From Methanomassiliicoccales archaeon (lineage in GTDB: Archaea; Thermoplasmatota; Thermoplasmata; Methanomassiliicoccales; UBA472): a DNA stretch of 61,843 nt. Under the pieces are notes generated by a model, which had not been told where the DNA came from, ran no database searches, and saw nothing but the letters and a program-made list of their open reading frames with translations. Shown here piece by piece: positions 17,355 to 24,981 of this stretch (position 1 is the stretch's first letter; every line of letters starts with the position of its first letter). A program made the position numbers and the translations under genes. The stretch covers positions 1 to 61,843 of the forward strand of contig JAJRAK010000037.1 in NCBI GenBank assembly GCA_028682895.1. The letters run 5' to 3'.

Positions 17355-18679
17355 GATGATGCGGTGAAGCGCGTCCCGGTGACGAGGGCCGTAGGCACCA
17401 ACGTAGGTACATCCACCTCCCACCACTTCACCCATTTCCTCTGCCGGCTCAGTGCTTCTATCCGCTTCATCATTCCCAGTATGTTGTCGCTGATGCGCAG
17501 CTCCTTCAACGAGGCGGTGATCTCCCCTTTCTCGATGAGGAACAATGCGTCCCTAGGTATGGTGGAGAGATCGCCGGTGGAGTAGTTCTGATACCTCAGG
17601 TACCAGTCGTTGGTGACGTATACTCCCTTGTCGACCTGGGATATGATATCCTCAACGTCCTTCTCGCCCGCTCCCACCTGCAGGCAGAACGGCCTCGGTG
17701 CTATCAGTCCGGCGTTGGCCGTGCTATTTACACCGAACTTGGCGGCGGTGGCGCTGTTGTGAAGATGCGTTCTCAGCACTCCCTTCTCGATGAGCGCCTT
17801 GCGGCGCGTCGGCAGGCCTTCGCTGTCGAACGGGGAGGCACCGACCGAGGTAGGGTCGGTGGCATCGTCGTAAAGGTCCAGTTTCGGGGACGCTACCTGC
17901 TCCCCTATCTTTCCGGTCAGGAAGGACATGCCCGCGTCCACATAGAAGGCGGAAGAGAACCGTCCCATCTCGCCGATGAGGTCTGCGAAAACCATCGGGC
18001 CGAGCACGGCGTCCATGGTCCCAGGCTCGCCCTTCTTCGGCCCTTTGGCGGCCTTGGCCAGCTCTCCGGCCTCGCGGCCTGCGGCCGATGGGTCGAACCC
18101 CTTCTCGCCCACAGAGACGGAGAGCGAGTGTCCGGACGCCAACCCTTCGCCGAACGCCCTGATGGAAAGCTCGAGGGACGGATGGACGGTGACCCCGGCG
18201 GCCCCGCCGCTTGTGGCCAGGTGCACGGTGACGTTGCGAGCGGTGAGCGAACCGGCCGTGCGCGATGCTCCGGCCTTCTTCGCAGCGGAAATGCTCTCCT
18301 GCACCCAATGGACCGCCTGGTCCGGTCCGGCCGGCACGGTCTCACGTTCCGTCAGCTTCCGATCGTAGTTGAACGGTCCCTTCGGCAGTGGAGCGTAAAG
18401 GGACGCCTCGGGCATGTTCGAGGCGATGCGCACCGCCTGCTGGCACGCCTTCTCCAGACCTTTCTTGTCAAGGTCGACGACGTTCAGCGCCGCTTTTCGC
18501 CTTCCTACGCACAGGAAGATGCTGGCCGACAGTTCGTCCAGGGAATTGACCACGGTAACCTGGTCGTTGGCGAAACGGACCATGCTCTCCTCCTTTTTCA
18601 TGACCGTCACCACTACGTCGTTCGCCCCTAGTTTCAGGCAGGAGGAGATGGCTGTATCGCATATCTCATCGGTCTTCAT
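17348..18679 (-). CDS. TldE/PmbA metalloprotease partner subunit
   Basis: A 443-residue protein of the TldE (PmbA) family starting at ATG 18679, which overlaps the tldD stop by four bases; upstream in-frame codons belong to the end of tldD. Family segments include DVVVTVMKKEESMVRFANDQ near the N-terminus and PDQAVHWV. TldE lacks the metal-binding HExxxH itself and pairs with TldD, which carries it. In bacteria the pair trims short peptides or matures modified peptides. The gene order TldD-TldE with coupling strongly supports a heterodimer. Confidence 0.9.
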   Translation of the reverse strand: MKTDEICDTAISSCLKLGANDVVVTVMKKEESMVRFANDQVTVVNSLDELSASIFLCVGRRKAALNVVDLDKKGLEKACQQAVRIASNMPEASLYAPLPKGPFNYDRKLTERETVPAGPDQAVHWVQESISAAKKAGASRTAGSLTARNVTVHLATSGGAAGVTVHPSLELSIRAFGEGLASGHSLSVSVGEKGFDPSAAGREAGELAKAAKGPKKGEPGTMDAVLGPMVFADLIGEMGRFSSAFYVDAGMSFLTGKIGEQVASPKLDLYDDATDPTSVGASPFDSEGLPTRRKALIEKGVLRTHLHNSATAAKFGVNSTANAGLIAPRPFCLQVGAGEKDVEDIISQVDKGVYVTNDWYLRYQNYSTGDLSTIPRDALFLIEKGEITASLKELRISDNILGMMKRIEALSRQRKWVKWWEVDVPTLVPTALVTGTRFTASSQ

Positions 18680-20112
18680 GGTGCCCCCTCCATCCTGATG
18701 CCCTTCAACCGAATGTGCGGTCCGCCAGTGCCTACCGGGATCCCTTGCATCGGATCCCCCTTTCCGCAATAGGCGGAGGTGAACTCCATCTCATCGCCGA
18801 TAGCGTCCACGGCCTTCCAAAGCCCGGGAGTGGTTATCTCAAGTACCGGATTGCGCACCATCGATGATATCTTCCCGCTCTCGATCAGGTACGCCTCCAG
18901 CCCCACGTACTTCTGGTTGTACCTGCGGTCGTCGATGTTCCATTCCATGAAGTTCTTGATATAGACGCCGGAACGGACCCCTTCGAACATCTCCTCGAAC
19001 GAACGATCGCCAGGTTCCACGAAGGTGTTGCCCATTCGCACTATCGGCTCCCTGTCGAACTCCACCGAACGGGAGGAACCATTGCTCACGGCCCCGAACT
19101 CAGCTGCCGTCTCCCGGTTGTGCAGGAACTCGTTTATGATGCCCCCCTTGATGAGATAGCGGCGCCTTGCCTTTACGCCCTCCTCGTCGTACAGATAATG
19201 ACCGAAGGTGCGTGTCAGCGTCGGGTCGTCGACCACGTTCACCAGGTCGCTGCCGACCCTGAGGCCGATCGAGTCTTTACCTAGATACGTCTCGCCCGCC
19301 TGCGCCGCCTCTCTGCCCAGTATCCTGTCCCCCTCTGCAGGGTGGCCGCTGGACTCGTGAGCTATTAGGCCGACGACCTCGGGACCGAGCACGACGTCCA
19401 TCTTGCCGCCTTTGAACGTTTTCGCCGTATGCAATGCGCGGGACAAGGTCCTGGTCTCCTTTGCCAGCGAGGCCGGGAGGTCCCACCTCTCCGCCCCCTC
19501 CCAACCAGCGACCTCGCCGTGAGAGATGCTGCGCTGCATAGCCCCTTTGCCGGGAAGCGTCGCTGTCAGGAAGATATGGACAGAGACGCGAGGGACGATG
19601 CTGTGGACCATCGATCCATCGGAATTAATCACCGTCCGCTCGGTTGAAAGGGCGTCGGTGCTCAGGTATCGTCCTGCTAGCTTGATGTCGGAGCGCTCCG
19701 CCGCCTCGAGGGCGTACGAATCCGCCTCCTTGAGCATCTCTAGCCTGGATTCCAACGGGACGTTCTCAGCCGGTATTCGCGGCCGGATGATGTGATCTGC
19801 CTTGGTCGTTTGTGCCGGGGACATGACGATCGGGCTTTTTCGCACGGAGCCTGCGGCACCGGCCCCTTTCACCACCCTGTCCACCAGGGCGTTCACCGAT
19901 CTTCTGCCAAGAACGTTGGTCGACCCGAAGCCCAGACCGCCGTTCATTATCGCTCGTATCGCGATCCCTCGCATGGTCTCGACCGATGTGGCCTCGGGCG
20001 TCCCGTTCTTCAACAATATGGATTCCTTGATGTCCGATTGGTACCTCGCCTCGGCGTAGGATGCGCCCAACGACCTGGCCCGCTGTACTGCCATCTCCAG
20101 GATGTCTTCCAT
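18676..20112 (-). CDS. TldD zinc metalloprotease subunit
   Basis: A 478-residue catalytic subunit of the TldD/E protease. The active-site helix is HESSGHPAEGDRI near residue 255, matching the HExxxH(x)nD metal site of the family (usually HEAVGHGLEGD). The C-terminal cysteine-containing stretch AYCGKGDPMQGIPVG is also conserved in TldD. It is first in the two-gene operon with tldE. Start at 20112 is supported by DILEMAVQRARSLGASYAEAR aligning with family N-termini. It is cytoplasmic. Confidence 0.93.
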   Translation of the reverse strand: MEDILEMAVQRARSLGASYAEARYQSDIKESILLKNGTPEATSVETMRGIAIRAIMNGGLGFGSTNVLGRRSVNALVDRVVKGAGAAGSVRKSPIVMSPAQTTKADHIIRPRIPAENVPLESRLEMLKEADSYALEAAERSDIKLAGRYLSTDALSTERTVINSDGSMVHSIVPRVSVHIFLTATLPGKGAMQRSISHGEVAGWEGAERWDLPASLAKETRTLSRALHTAKTFKGGKMDVVLGPEVVGLIAHESSGHPAEGDRILGREAAQAGETYLGKDSIGLRVGSDLVNVVDDPTLTRTFGHYLYDEEGVKARRRYLIKGGIINEFLHNRETAAEFGAVSNGSSRSVEFDREPIVRMGNTFVEPGDRSFEEMFEGVRSGVYIKNFMEWNIDDRRYNQKYVGLEAYLIESGKISSMVRNPVLEITTPGLWKAVDAIGDEMEFTSAYCGKGDPMQGIPVGTGGPHIRLKGIRMEGAP

Positions 20113-20178
20113 GTTCGCACTCCACCCGTCATCGTTCCCCAGTTAGATAAAGCCGCCCGAAGCGTCAATATATTAAGG

Positions 20179-20754
20179 ATGGCCGACCTAGTAACGATCA
20201 TGAGGATTTCCGTCACCCTCCTGCAGTACGACCATGGAATAGTGAGACAGGTCCTGGACGTCATTGGGGAGATCGTCCGTACCCATCGCACATCGAAGCA
20301 CATGGCTGAGATGAAGGAGATGATCGATTTTCTAGAGCAGTTCCTGGACCGGTTCCATCATGCCAAAGAGGAGAAGTTCTTCTTCCCCGCGGCATTGGAG
20401 GAGTGCCCTAAGATGACGGAGACCATGAACCGCCTGGTCGAGGAGCACAGGCAGGCGAGGCGCATGATCGTGATGGCTTTGGACGCCGTCGCCTCCGGGG
20501 ACGTGAGCAAGGTCGAGGAGCGCTCCCGTGAATTGGTGGAGCACATGACGCGGCATATCACAGAGGAGGAGAACCACGTCTTCCCGGCCGTAGAGAACGA
20601 CCTTAGAGAAGATACGGACTTGCGCATACGAGAACAGTACGACCACTTTATGGAAGAAGGGTTCGGATCAGACTATTATCAGACGGCGGAGGCGTTCGCC
20701 AACGAAATTCAGGACCGCGTGCTTGGCGCAGGCTTTTTCAAAGGGATCGCTTGA
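20179..20754 (+). CDS. Hemerythrin-domain protein
   Basis: A 191-residue helical protein with an hemerythrin HHE layout: YDHG near residue 17, FHHAKEEKFFFPA near residue 60, EEHRQ near 84, HMTRHITEEENHVFPAVE near 115-130. These supply the histidine and carboxylate ligands of a di-iron site that binds oxygen or nitric oxide. The ATG 20179 is favoured because a TATA-like AATATATTAAGG sits just before it; an ATG eight codons later is possible. It is divergent from tldD. An oxygen or iron sensing role is likely for an anaerobe, but inferred. Confidence 0.85.
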   Translation: MADLVTIMRISVTLLQYDHGIVRQVLDVIGEIVRTHRTSKHMAEMKEMIDFLEQFLDRFHHAKEEKFFFPAALEECPKMTETMNRLVEEHRQARRMIVMALDAVASGDVSKVEERSRELVEHMTRHITEEENHVFPAVENDLREDTDLRIREQYDHFMEEGFGSDYYQTAEAFANEIQDRVLGAGFFKGIA

Positions 20755-20762
20755 GAAGTTAA

Positions 20763-20871
20763 TGGCGCCAAGGAGGAGATTTGAACTCCCGAGACGGTGA
20801 AGTCAGTAGCTATCTCCTCGGCCTGATGGCCGCTTCGAGGCTACCGCCTTTCCGGACTAGGCTACCTTGGC
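20763..20871 (-). tRNA. tRNA-Ser(CGA) with a 22-base intron
   Basis: A class II tRNA. The acceptor stem GCCAAGG pairs with CCTTGGC, followed by discriminator G and an encoded CCA. The D-stem is GCCT/AGGC, the anticodon stem GTAGC/GCTAC, the long variable arm has a GAC/GTC stem, and the T-stem GGGAG/CTCCT closes loop TTCAAAT. G at position 73 and a long variable arm identify serine. Between stem halves lie 29 bases rather than 7; removing 22 bases (20812-20833) after A37 leaves loop CTCGAAA with anticodon CGA. The intron contains a CGGCC/GGCCG hairpin, and the splice region approximates a bulge-helix-bulge with three of four central pairs. Confidence 0.9.
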
Positions 20872-20980
20872 CCGCTTGGGCATTTGCGTACTCGTATTTC
20901 AATTTTGACGGCTATCTTTTTATCCCTCCGGCCTGAGCATGGCAAAGGATTAATTCGACCTAGGGCTTGAGCGTTCTACG

Positions 20981-21190
20981 ATGAGCGAGATCGAGCTTGC
21001 GGTGGAGATAGAGAGGAAGCAGCGTTCGCTCCGGTTCCCCGAGGGCAGCACGGTGGAGAACATGCTCAGTTCCTTGGGGCTGTACCCGGACGCGCACATC
21101 GTGGTCCGTGGAAAAGTGCCTGTCCCGTTGGACGAGGTGCTGGTACCGGGTGACGTGCTGCGCATAATCAAGGTCGCTTCCGGCGGCTGA
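20981..21190 (+). CDS. Small ubiquitin-like modifier / MoaD-ThiS family protein
   Basis: A 69-residue beta-grasp protein ending in the diglycine VASGG. The LRFPEGSTVENMLSSLGLYPD and VPGDVLRIIKVASGG segments match archaeal SAMP/MoaD/ThiS-type proteins, whose C-terminal glycine is activated by an E1-like enzyme for sulfur carriage or protein tagging. No E1 or JAMM gene lies nearby. A TATA-like CTTTTTATC is near 20914-20923. Placement next to a tRNA could hint at tRNA thiolation, but this is only positional. Confidence 0.82.
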   Translation: MSEIELAVEIERKQRSLRFPEGSTVENMLSSLGLYPDAHIVVRGKVPVPLDEVLVPGDVLRIIKVASGG

Positions 21191-21235
21191 GACCTTGAAT
21201 TATTTAATTAAGCTGAATGCTTAACGCAGTGCCAC

Positions 21236-21466
21236 AAAGTATATAAGTCTCGGATTTTTAATGTGGTACGTTAAATCAAGGCCTGGAAAAAGCAAACCGG
21301 GCTTTCCCATATCATGCTCACTATCACCATTAACTCCTGTGGCCAGCTACGGCCGGGAAACGGATGGAAACCACTTTCGGGACCGCCCAAACCAAGGTCC
21401 TGAAGGCATAGTCGCAAAGGTATTCGAGAGTCGGTACGCTTTTTTTACCTTGAAAGAGGTGAACAT
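21236..21466 (+). promoter_or_regulatory. dnaG promoter and long structured leader
   Basis: A strong TATA box (AAAGTATATAAG, 21236-21247) would start transcription near 21270, leaving about 195 untranslated bases before the dnaG ATG. The leader can form a hairpin from GGAAAAAGC with GCTTTCC near 21284-21306, another from GGCC/GGCC around AGCTAC near 21341-21354, and a T-rich TTTTTTTACC near 21438-21448 before the ribosome site AGAGGTGA. It may be a cis-acting leader or a separate small RNA that ends at the T-run. It fits no RNA family I recognise. Confidence 0.5.
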
Positions 21467-23008
21467 ATGAACATTGACCCAAGCACCACCAAGTATCTGG
21501 TGAAGGCCAAGCTTAACGCTGACGGCATAGTTGAGAAGCCGGACGTGGTGGGTGCGATATTCGGACAGACCGAAGGTCTGTTGGGCGACGAGCTCGATCT
21601 GAGGGACCTGCAGAAAAGCGGCAGGATCGGCAGGATCGAGGTCGACGTTCACTCCAGACAGGGAAAGTCCGAAGGACAGATACTGATACCATCTAGCCTA
21701 GATCAAGTCGAGACCGTTATCCTGGCCTCGGCACTCGAGACCATCGACAGGGTGGGACCGTGCAAAGCCAAGATAAGCGTGGAGTCCATCGAGGACGTGC
21801 GCATCGTCAAGAGGGAGAAGATCATCGAGAGGGCCAGGGAGCTGCTGACCGAGCTGATCAAGCAGTCCAAGACCAGCGGGATCGACCTCACAGAGAGCGT
21901 GCGCCAGTCCGTCCAGGTGGAAGAGATCACCTATTTCGGCAAGGACAGATGCCCGGCCGGCCCCAACGTTCAAGATTCTGACGCCATCATCGTGGTCGAG
22001 GGGCGCTCCGACGTCCTCAACCTGCTGAAGTCCGGCATCAAGAACGCCATAGCGGTGGAGGGAACGAACGTTCCCAAGACCATCATGGACCTGAGCAAGG
22101 AGAGGGTCATCACTGCCTTCGTCGACGGCGACAGGGGCGGAGAGCTAATCCTGCGCGAACTGTTCCAGGTGGCCGAGGTGGACTTCGTTGCACGCGCCCC
22201 GCGCGCCCATGAGGTCGAGGAACTGACGCAGAAGCAGATCATGAAGTGCCTGCGCAACAAGATCCCCGGCGACCAGTTCGTGGAGATGTTCGGTCTGGAG
22301 ACCGATAACGGCAACGGGAAGGAAAAGGACAGGAAGCCCGAACCGCGGTCCGACAAGGCCGAGAGGATGGAGCGCTTCGAGAAGGCCGAGAAGGCCGACC
22401 GGGAGAAAGAGGACAAGGAAGAGCCTGCCCCCGCCCCCCAGCCTAAGCCCGAGAAGGAGCCCCGCGCCGAGCAGTCTCGCCAGGAGCGGGAGCCGAGGCA
22501 GGACAGGACGGAACGCAAGGAGCGCGCCGCCGACAGGGAGCCCCGTCCCGACCGTCAGGAAAGGCAGGACCGCCGCGAACGCGACGAGCCCCGCGTCGAA
22601 CGCGAACCGCGCGCCGAGAAGCCCCGCCAGGAGCGGGAGCCGGTACAGGAGAAGCCTTTCGCCGAGGAGAGGGAACTTGAGGAGCGGAAGCCCGTATCCC
22701 GCAAGCAGCTCTCCGGGGCCCAGGAGAAGTACAAGGGCATGATCAACGAGATGTCCTCTACCTCCAAGGCCCGCATAATCGACACCAAGGGCGGCATCCT
22801 GAAAGAGGTAACCGTGAAGGAGCTGGTCAACAACCTGAAGGAGGAGAAGGAGCCTGTGTCCGCCGTCGTCTTCGATGGCATAATAACCCAGAGGATACTG
22901 GACCTGGCCTCCGACCTGAAGATCGGCACCATAGTCGGCACCAAGATGGGCAACATCACCAAACAGCCGGCCGGTATCGATGTCTGGTCCAAGGACGACC
23001 TGAACTGA
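21467..23008 (+). CDS. dnaG: Archaeal DnaG-type primase / exosome subunit
   Basis: A 513-residue DnaG homologue. The N-terminal domain (1-160) is followed by a Toprim domain with the catalytic glutamate in IIVVEGRSD near residue 175 and the DxD motif VDGDRGGELI near residue 222. In archaea DnaG also joins the RNA exosome and can have primase activity. Residues about 284-410 form a low-complexity, Arg/Glu/Pro-rich linker before a conserved C-terminal region ending SKDDLN. AGAGGTGA four bases before the ATG is a very strong ribosome site. The next gene starts two bases after its stop. Confidence 0.93.
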   Translation: MNIDPSTTKYLVKAKLNADGIVEKPDVVGAIFGQTEGLLGDELDLRDLQKSGRIGRIEVDVHSRQGKSEGQILIPSSLDQVETVILASALETIDRVGPCKAKISVESIEDVRIVKREKIIERARELLTELIKQSKTSGIDLTESVRQSVQVEEITYFGKDRCPAGPNVQDSDAIIVVEGRSDVLNLLKSGIKNAIAVEGTNVPKTIMDLSKERVITAFVDGDRGGELILRELFQVAEVDFVARAPRAHEVEELTQKQIMKCLRNKIPGDQFVEMFGLETDNGNGKEKDRKPEPRSDKAERMERFEKAEKADREKEDKEEPAPAPQPKPEKEPRAEQSRQEREPRQDRTERKERAADREPRPDRQERQDRRERDEPRVEREPRAEKPRQEREPVQEKPFAEERELEERKPVSRKQLSGAQEKYKGMINEMSSTSKARIIDTKGGILKEVTVKELVNNLKEEKEPVSAVVFDGIITQRILDLASDLKIGTIVGTKMGNITKQPAGIDVWSKDDLN

Positions 23009-23010
23009 AC

Positions 23011-24525
23011 ATGAGCGATGCGGACCAGGTTGACTTGAGCAGTGTCGAGAGCACCGCTCAGGTGGTCATTCCCTCCGATCCCCTGAAAAGGGTCATCGGT
23101 CAGGACGAGGCCGTCACCTTGGCCCGCATTGCCGCAAAACAGCGCCGGCACCTGCTGCTGGTCGGACCCCCGGGAACGGGCAAGTCCATGATCGCGCAGG
23201 CCCTGGCGCTGCACCTTTCCCGCCCCACCCAAGAGATCAGGGTGGTGCACAATCCGGAGAACCCGGAAAGACCTTTTATCGAAGTGAAGAACGAGGACGA
23301 GGTCCATAAGGAATCTCAGACCAAGGAGTTCGCCGAGGGCGAGCTCATCGAACCCAAGAACGCCCCCATCAACGTGGCGGAGCGTCTGGGATACCGGTGC
23401 CGCAACTGCGGCGCCTATTCATCTCCTAAGGAACGCACCTGCATAAAGTGCCAGAAGCTCAAGTCCGCAGAGACGAACGCCAACAACAATCCGTTCGGCG
23501 ATATCGTCAGCGGACTTTTCGAACAGATGAACGTGGCCGGTCTCGCCGGCAATGTTGGAAAGGATCGCGTGACCACGACGCGGACGCGCTTCGGCAAGGA
23601 AGAGGTCGTGGTGTTCGAGAAGTGCGGTGAGATGGTCCGCGTGCTCGACCAGGAGGCGCTGGAGAAGCGGCGTGACTGGGAACGACAATCGCCTCGAAAG
23701 GTGCTCGTCCCCCTTGACCGCAACCCGTTCGTCCTGGCCACCGGAAGCTCGGAGACGGAACTGTTGGGTGACGTCCGTCATGACCCGTACGGCGGCCACG
23801 CCCAGCTGGGAACGCAGCCCTACGACCGGGTAGTGCCCGGCGCCATCCACGAGGCGCACGAAGGCGTTCTGTTCGTTGACGAACTGCCGCACCTGGGACA
23901 GATGCAGCGTTTCATCCTGACCGCGATGCAGGAGCGTCGCTTCCCCATATCCGGTCGCAACCCGCAGAGCGCCGGGGCCAGCGTCAAGGTCGATAACGTA
24001 CCGTGCAGCTTCATCTTCGTCGGCGCATGCAACATCCAGGACCTGGAACAGGTGCTCTCCCCGCTAAGGTCGCGCATATGTGGCAACGGGTACGAGGTGC
24101 TGGTGAACACCACCATACCGGACACCCCGATGAACCGCGACAAGCTGGTGCAGTTCATCGCGCAGGAGATAGTCTCCGACGGGCGCATACCGCACGCGGA
24201 CGACCAGGCGATCGCAACGATAATCAAGGAGGCCCGGGCCAAAGCATTGCGCATCGATGGCATCAACAACGCCCTGACGATGCGATTGAGGGAGCTGGGC
24301 GGACTGATAAGGGCCGCCGGCGACCTTGCCGTAGTAGAGGATTCCGAGCTGATCACCAAGAAGCACATAATCAAGGCGGTGGAGCGCAGCAAGAACGTCG
24401 AGGAGCAGATCAAGGACCGTTACGGCTCCTACTCGAAAGGGCTGGGGACCGATATAACCTCAGCTCAAAAGGAAAGATCCCCTTATTATTTCTGGAACGA
24501 GACCAAGGACTCGATGTTCCGTTAG
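23011..24525 (+). CDS. LonB-like AAA+ ATPase with zinc ribbon and no protease domain
   Basis: A 504-residue ATPase resembling archaeal LonB. Walker A GPPGTGKSM is near 50-58, Walker B GVLFVDELPHL near 287-297, sensor-1 FVGACN and arginine-finger LSPLRSRI near 335-355, and sensor-2 TMRLRELGGLIRAAGDLA near 420. LonB proteins have a membrane-spanning insert in the ATPase domain; here the same region instead holds a zinc ribbon (CRNCG...CIKC near 130-149). The chain ends soon after the helical ATPase subdomain, without the roughly 200-residue Ser-Lys protease domain. It is co-transcribed with dnaG (two-base gap), so it may act on nucleic-acid or exosome complexes. It overlaps the convergent GNAT gene by four bases. 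Confidence 0.85.
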   Translation: MSDADQVDLSSVESTAQVVIPSDPLKRVIGQDEAVTLARIAAKQRRHLLLVGPPGTGKSMIAQALALHLSRPTQEIRVVHNPENPERPFIEVKNEDEVHKESQTKEFAEGELIEPKNAPINVAERLGYRCRNCGAYSSPKERTCIKCQKLKSAETNANNNPFGDIVSGLFEQMNVAGLAGNVGKDRVTTTRTRFGKEEVVVFEKCGEMVRVLDQEALEKRRDWERQSPRKVLVPLDRNPFVLATGSSETELLGDVRHDPYGGHAQLGTQPYDRVVPGAIHEAHEGVLFVDELPHLGQMQRFILTAMQERRFPISGRNPQSAGASVKVDNVPCSFIFVGACNIQDLEQVLSPLRSRICGNGYEVLVNTTIPDTPMNRDKLVQFIAQEIVSDGRIPHADDQAIATIIKEARAKALRIDGINNALTMRLRELGGLIRAAGDLAVVEDSELITKKHIIKAVERSKNVEEQIKDRYGSYSKGLGTDITSAQKERSPYYFWNETKDSMFR

Positions 24526-24956
24526 AGATAGCGCATCATGAAGAGGCCGTCCTCCCCGTTCGAGTAATAGCGCTGTACTATTCTGACATTGAAAAAACCT
24601 AGGCGTTGATAGAAGCGCATCGCCTTATCGTTGGACACACGAACTTCCAGCGTCACCTGGCATATCCCCCTTTTTGCGCATTCGCGGAAGAACTCCTCTG
24701 TGAGCATCGTACCGAGCCCTCCGCCGCGGTAACGGTCGTTGATGGCTAGCATGAGTATGCGGGCCTGCCGTTCACCGCTGCGGATGCCGAAGACGAAACC
24801 CACTACCCGTCCCATGTCCTCGATGACGATCAGTCCCTCGGGCCAGTATGGCACCAGCTGCACGAAGAGGTTGGGGTCGTAATGCTCCAGCAAGGACGTG
24901 GAGGCGACCTGACAGATGTCTGCGAGGTCCCGGCCTTGGAAGTAACGTATCTGCAA
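24522..24956 (-). CDS. GNAT acetyltransferase, RimI-like
   Basis: A GNAT-fold protein of about 145 residues. The acetyl-CoA loop is RYRGGGLGTMLTEEF and the C-terminal motif SNDKAMRFYQRLGFFNVRIVQRYYSNGEDGLFMM is typical of RimI/ArdI N-terminal acetyltransferases. No ATG fits the beginning; a TTG at 24956 starts the family-like QIRYFQGRDLADI, while the frame extends further upstream into the coding end of the PLD gene without resemblance. Acetylation of protein N-termini or of ribosomal alanine is likely. Confidence 0.75.
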   Translation of the reverse strand: MQIRYFQGRDLADICQVASTSLLEHYDPNLFVQLVPYWPEGLIVIEDMGRVVGFVFGIRSGERQARILMLAINDRYRGGGLGTMLTEEFFRECAKRGICQVTLEVRVSNDKAMRFYQRLGFFNVRIVQRYYSNGEDGLFMMRYL

Positions 24957-24981
24957 CGGCGGCCAATGCCTCTGCCCATTA

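Noticed and set aside
21248-21466. SRP RNA, RNase P RNA or a known riboswitch upstream of dnaG
   Set aside because: The expected conserved elements of these RNAs were not found; only simple hairpins are visible.
21261-21470. A 69-codon frame upstream of dnaG ending with an ATGA overlap
   Set aside because: Its ATG lies at or before the expected transcription start (TATA at 21236-21247) and the product is not protein-like. The overlap with the dnaG ATG is tempting but likely chance; the region is better read as leader RNA.
22300-22710. A DNA repeat array within dnaG
   Set aside because: The repetition is at protein level (RE, EP and DR pairs), not fixed-length DNA units with spacers, so it is not CRISPR or satellite DNA.
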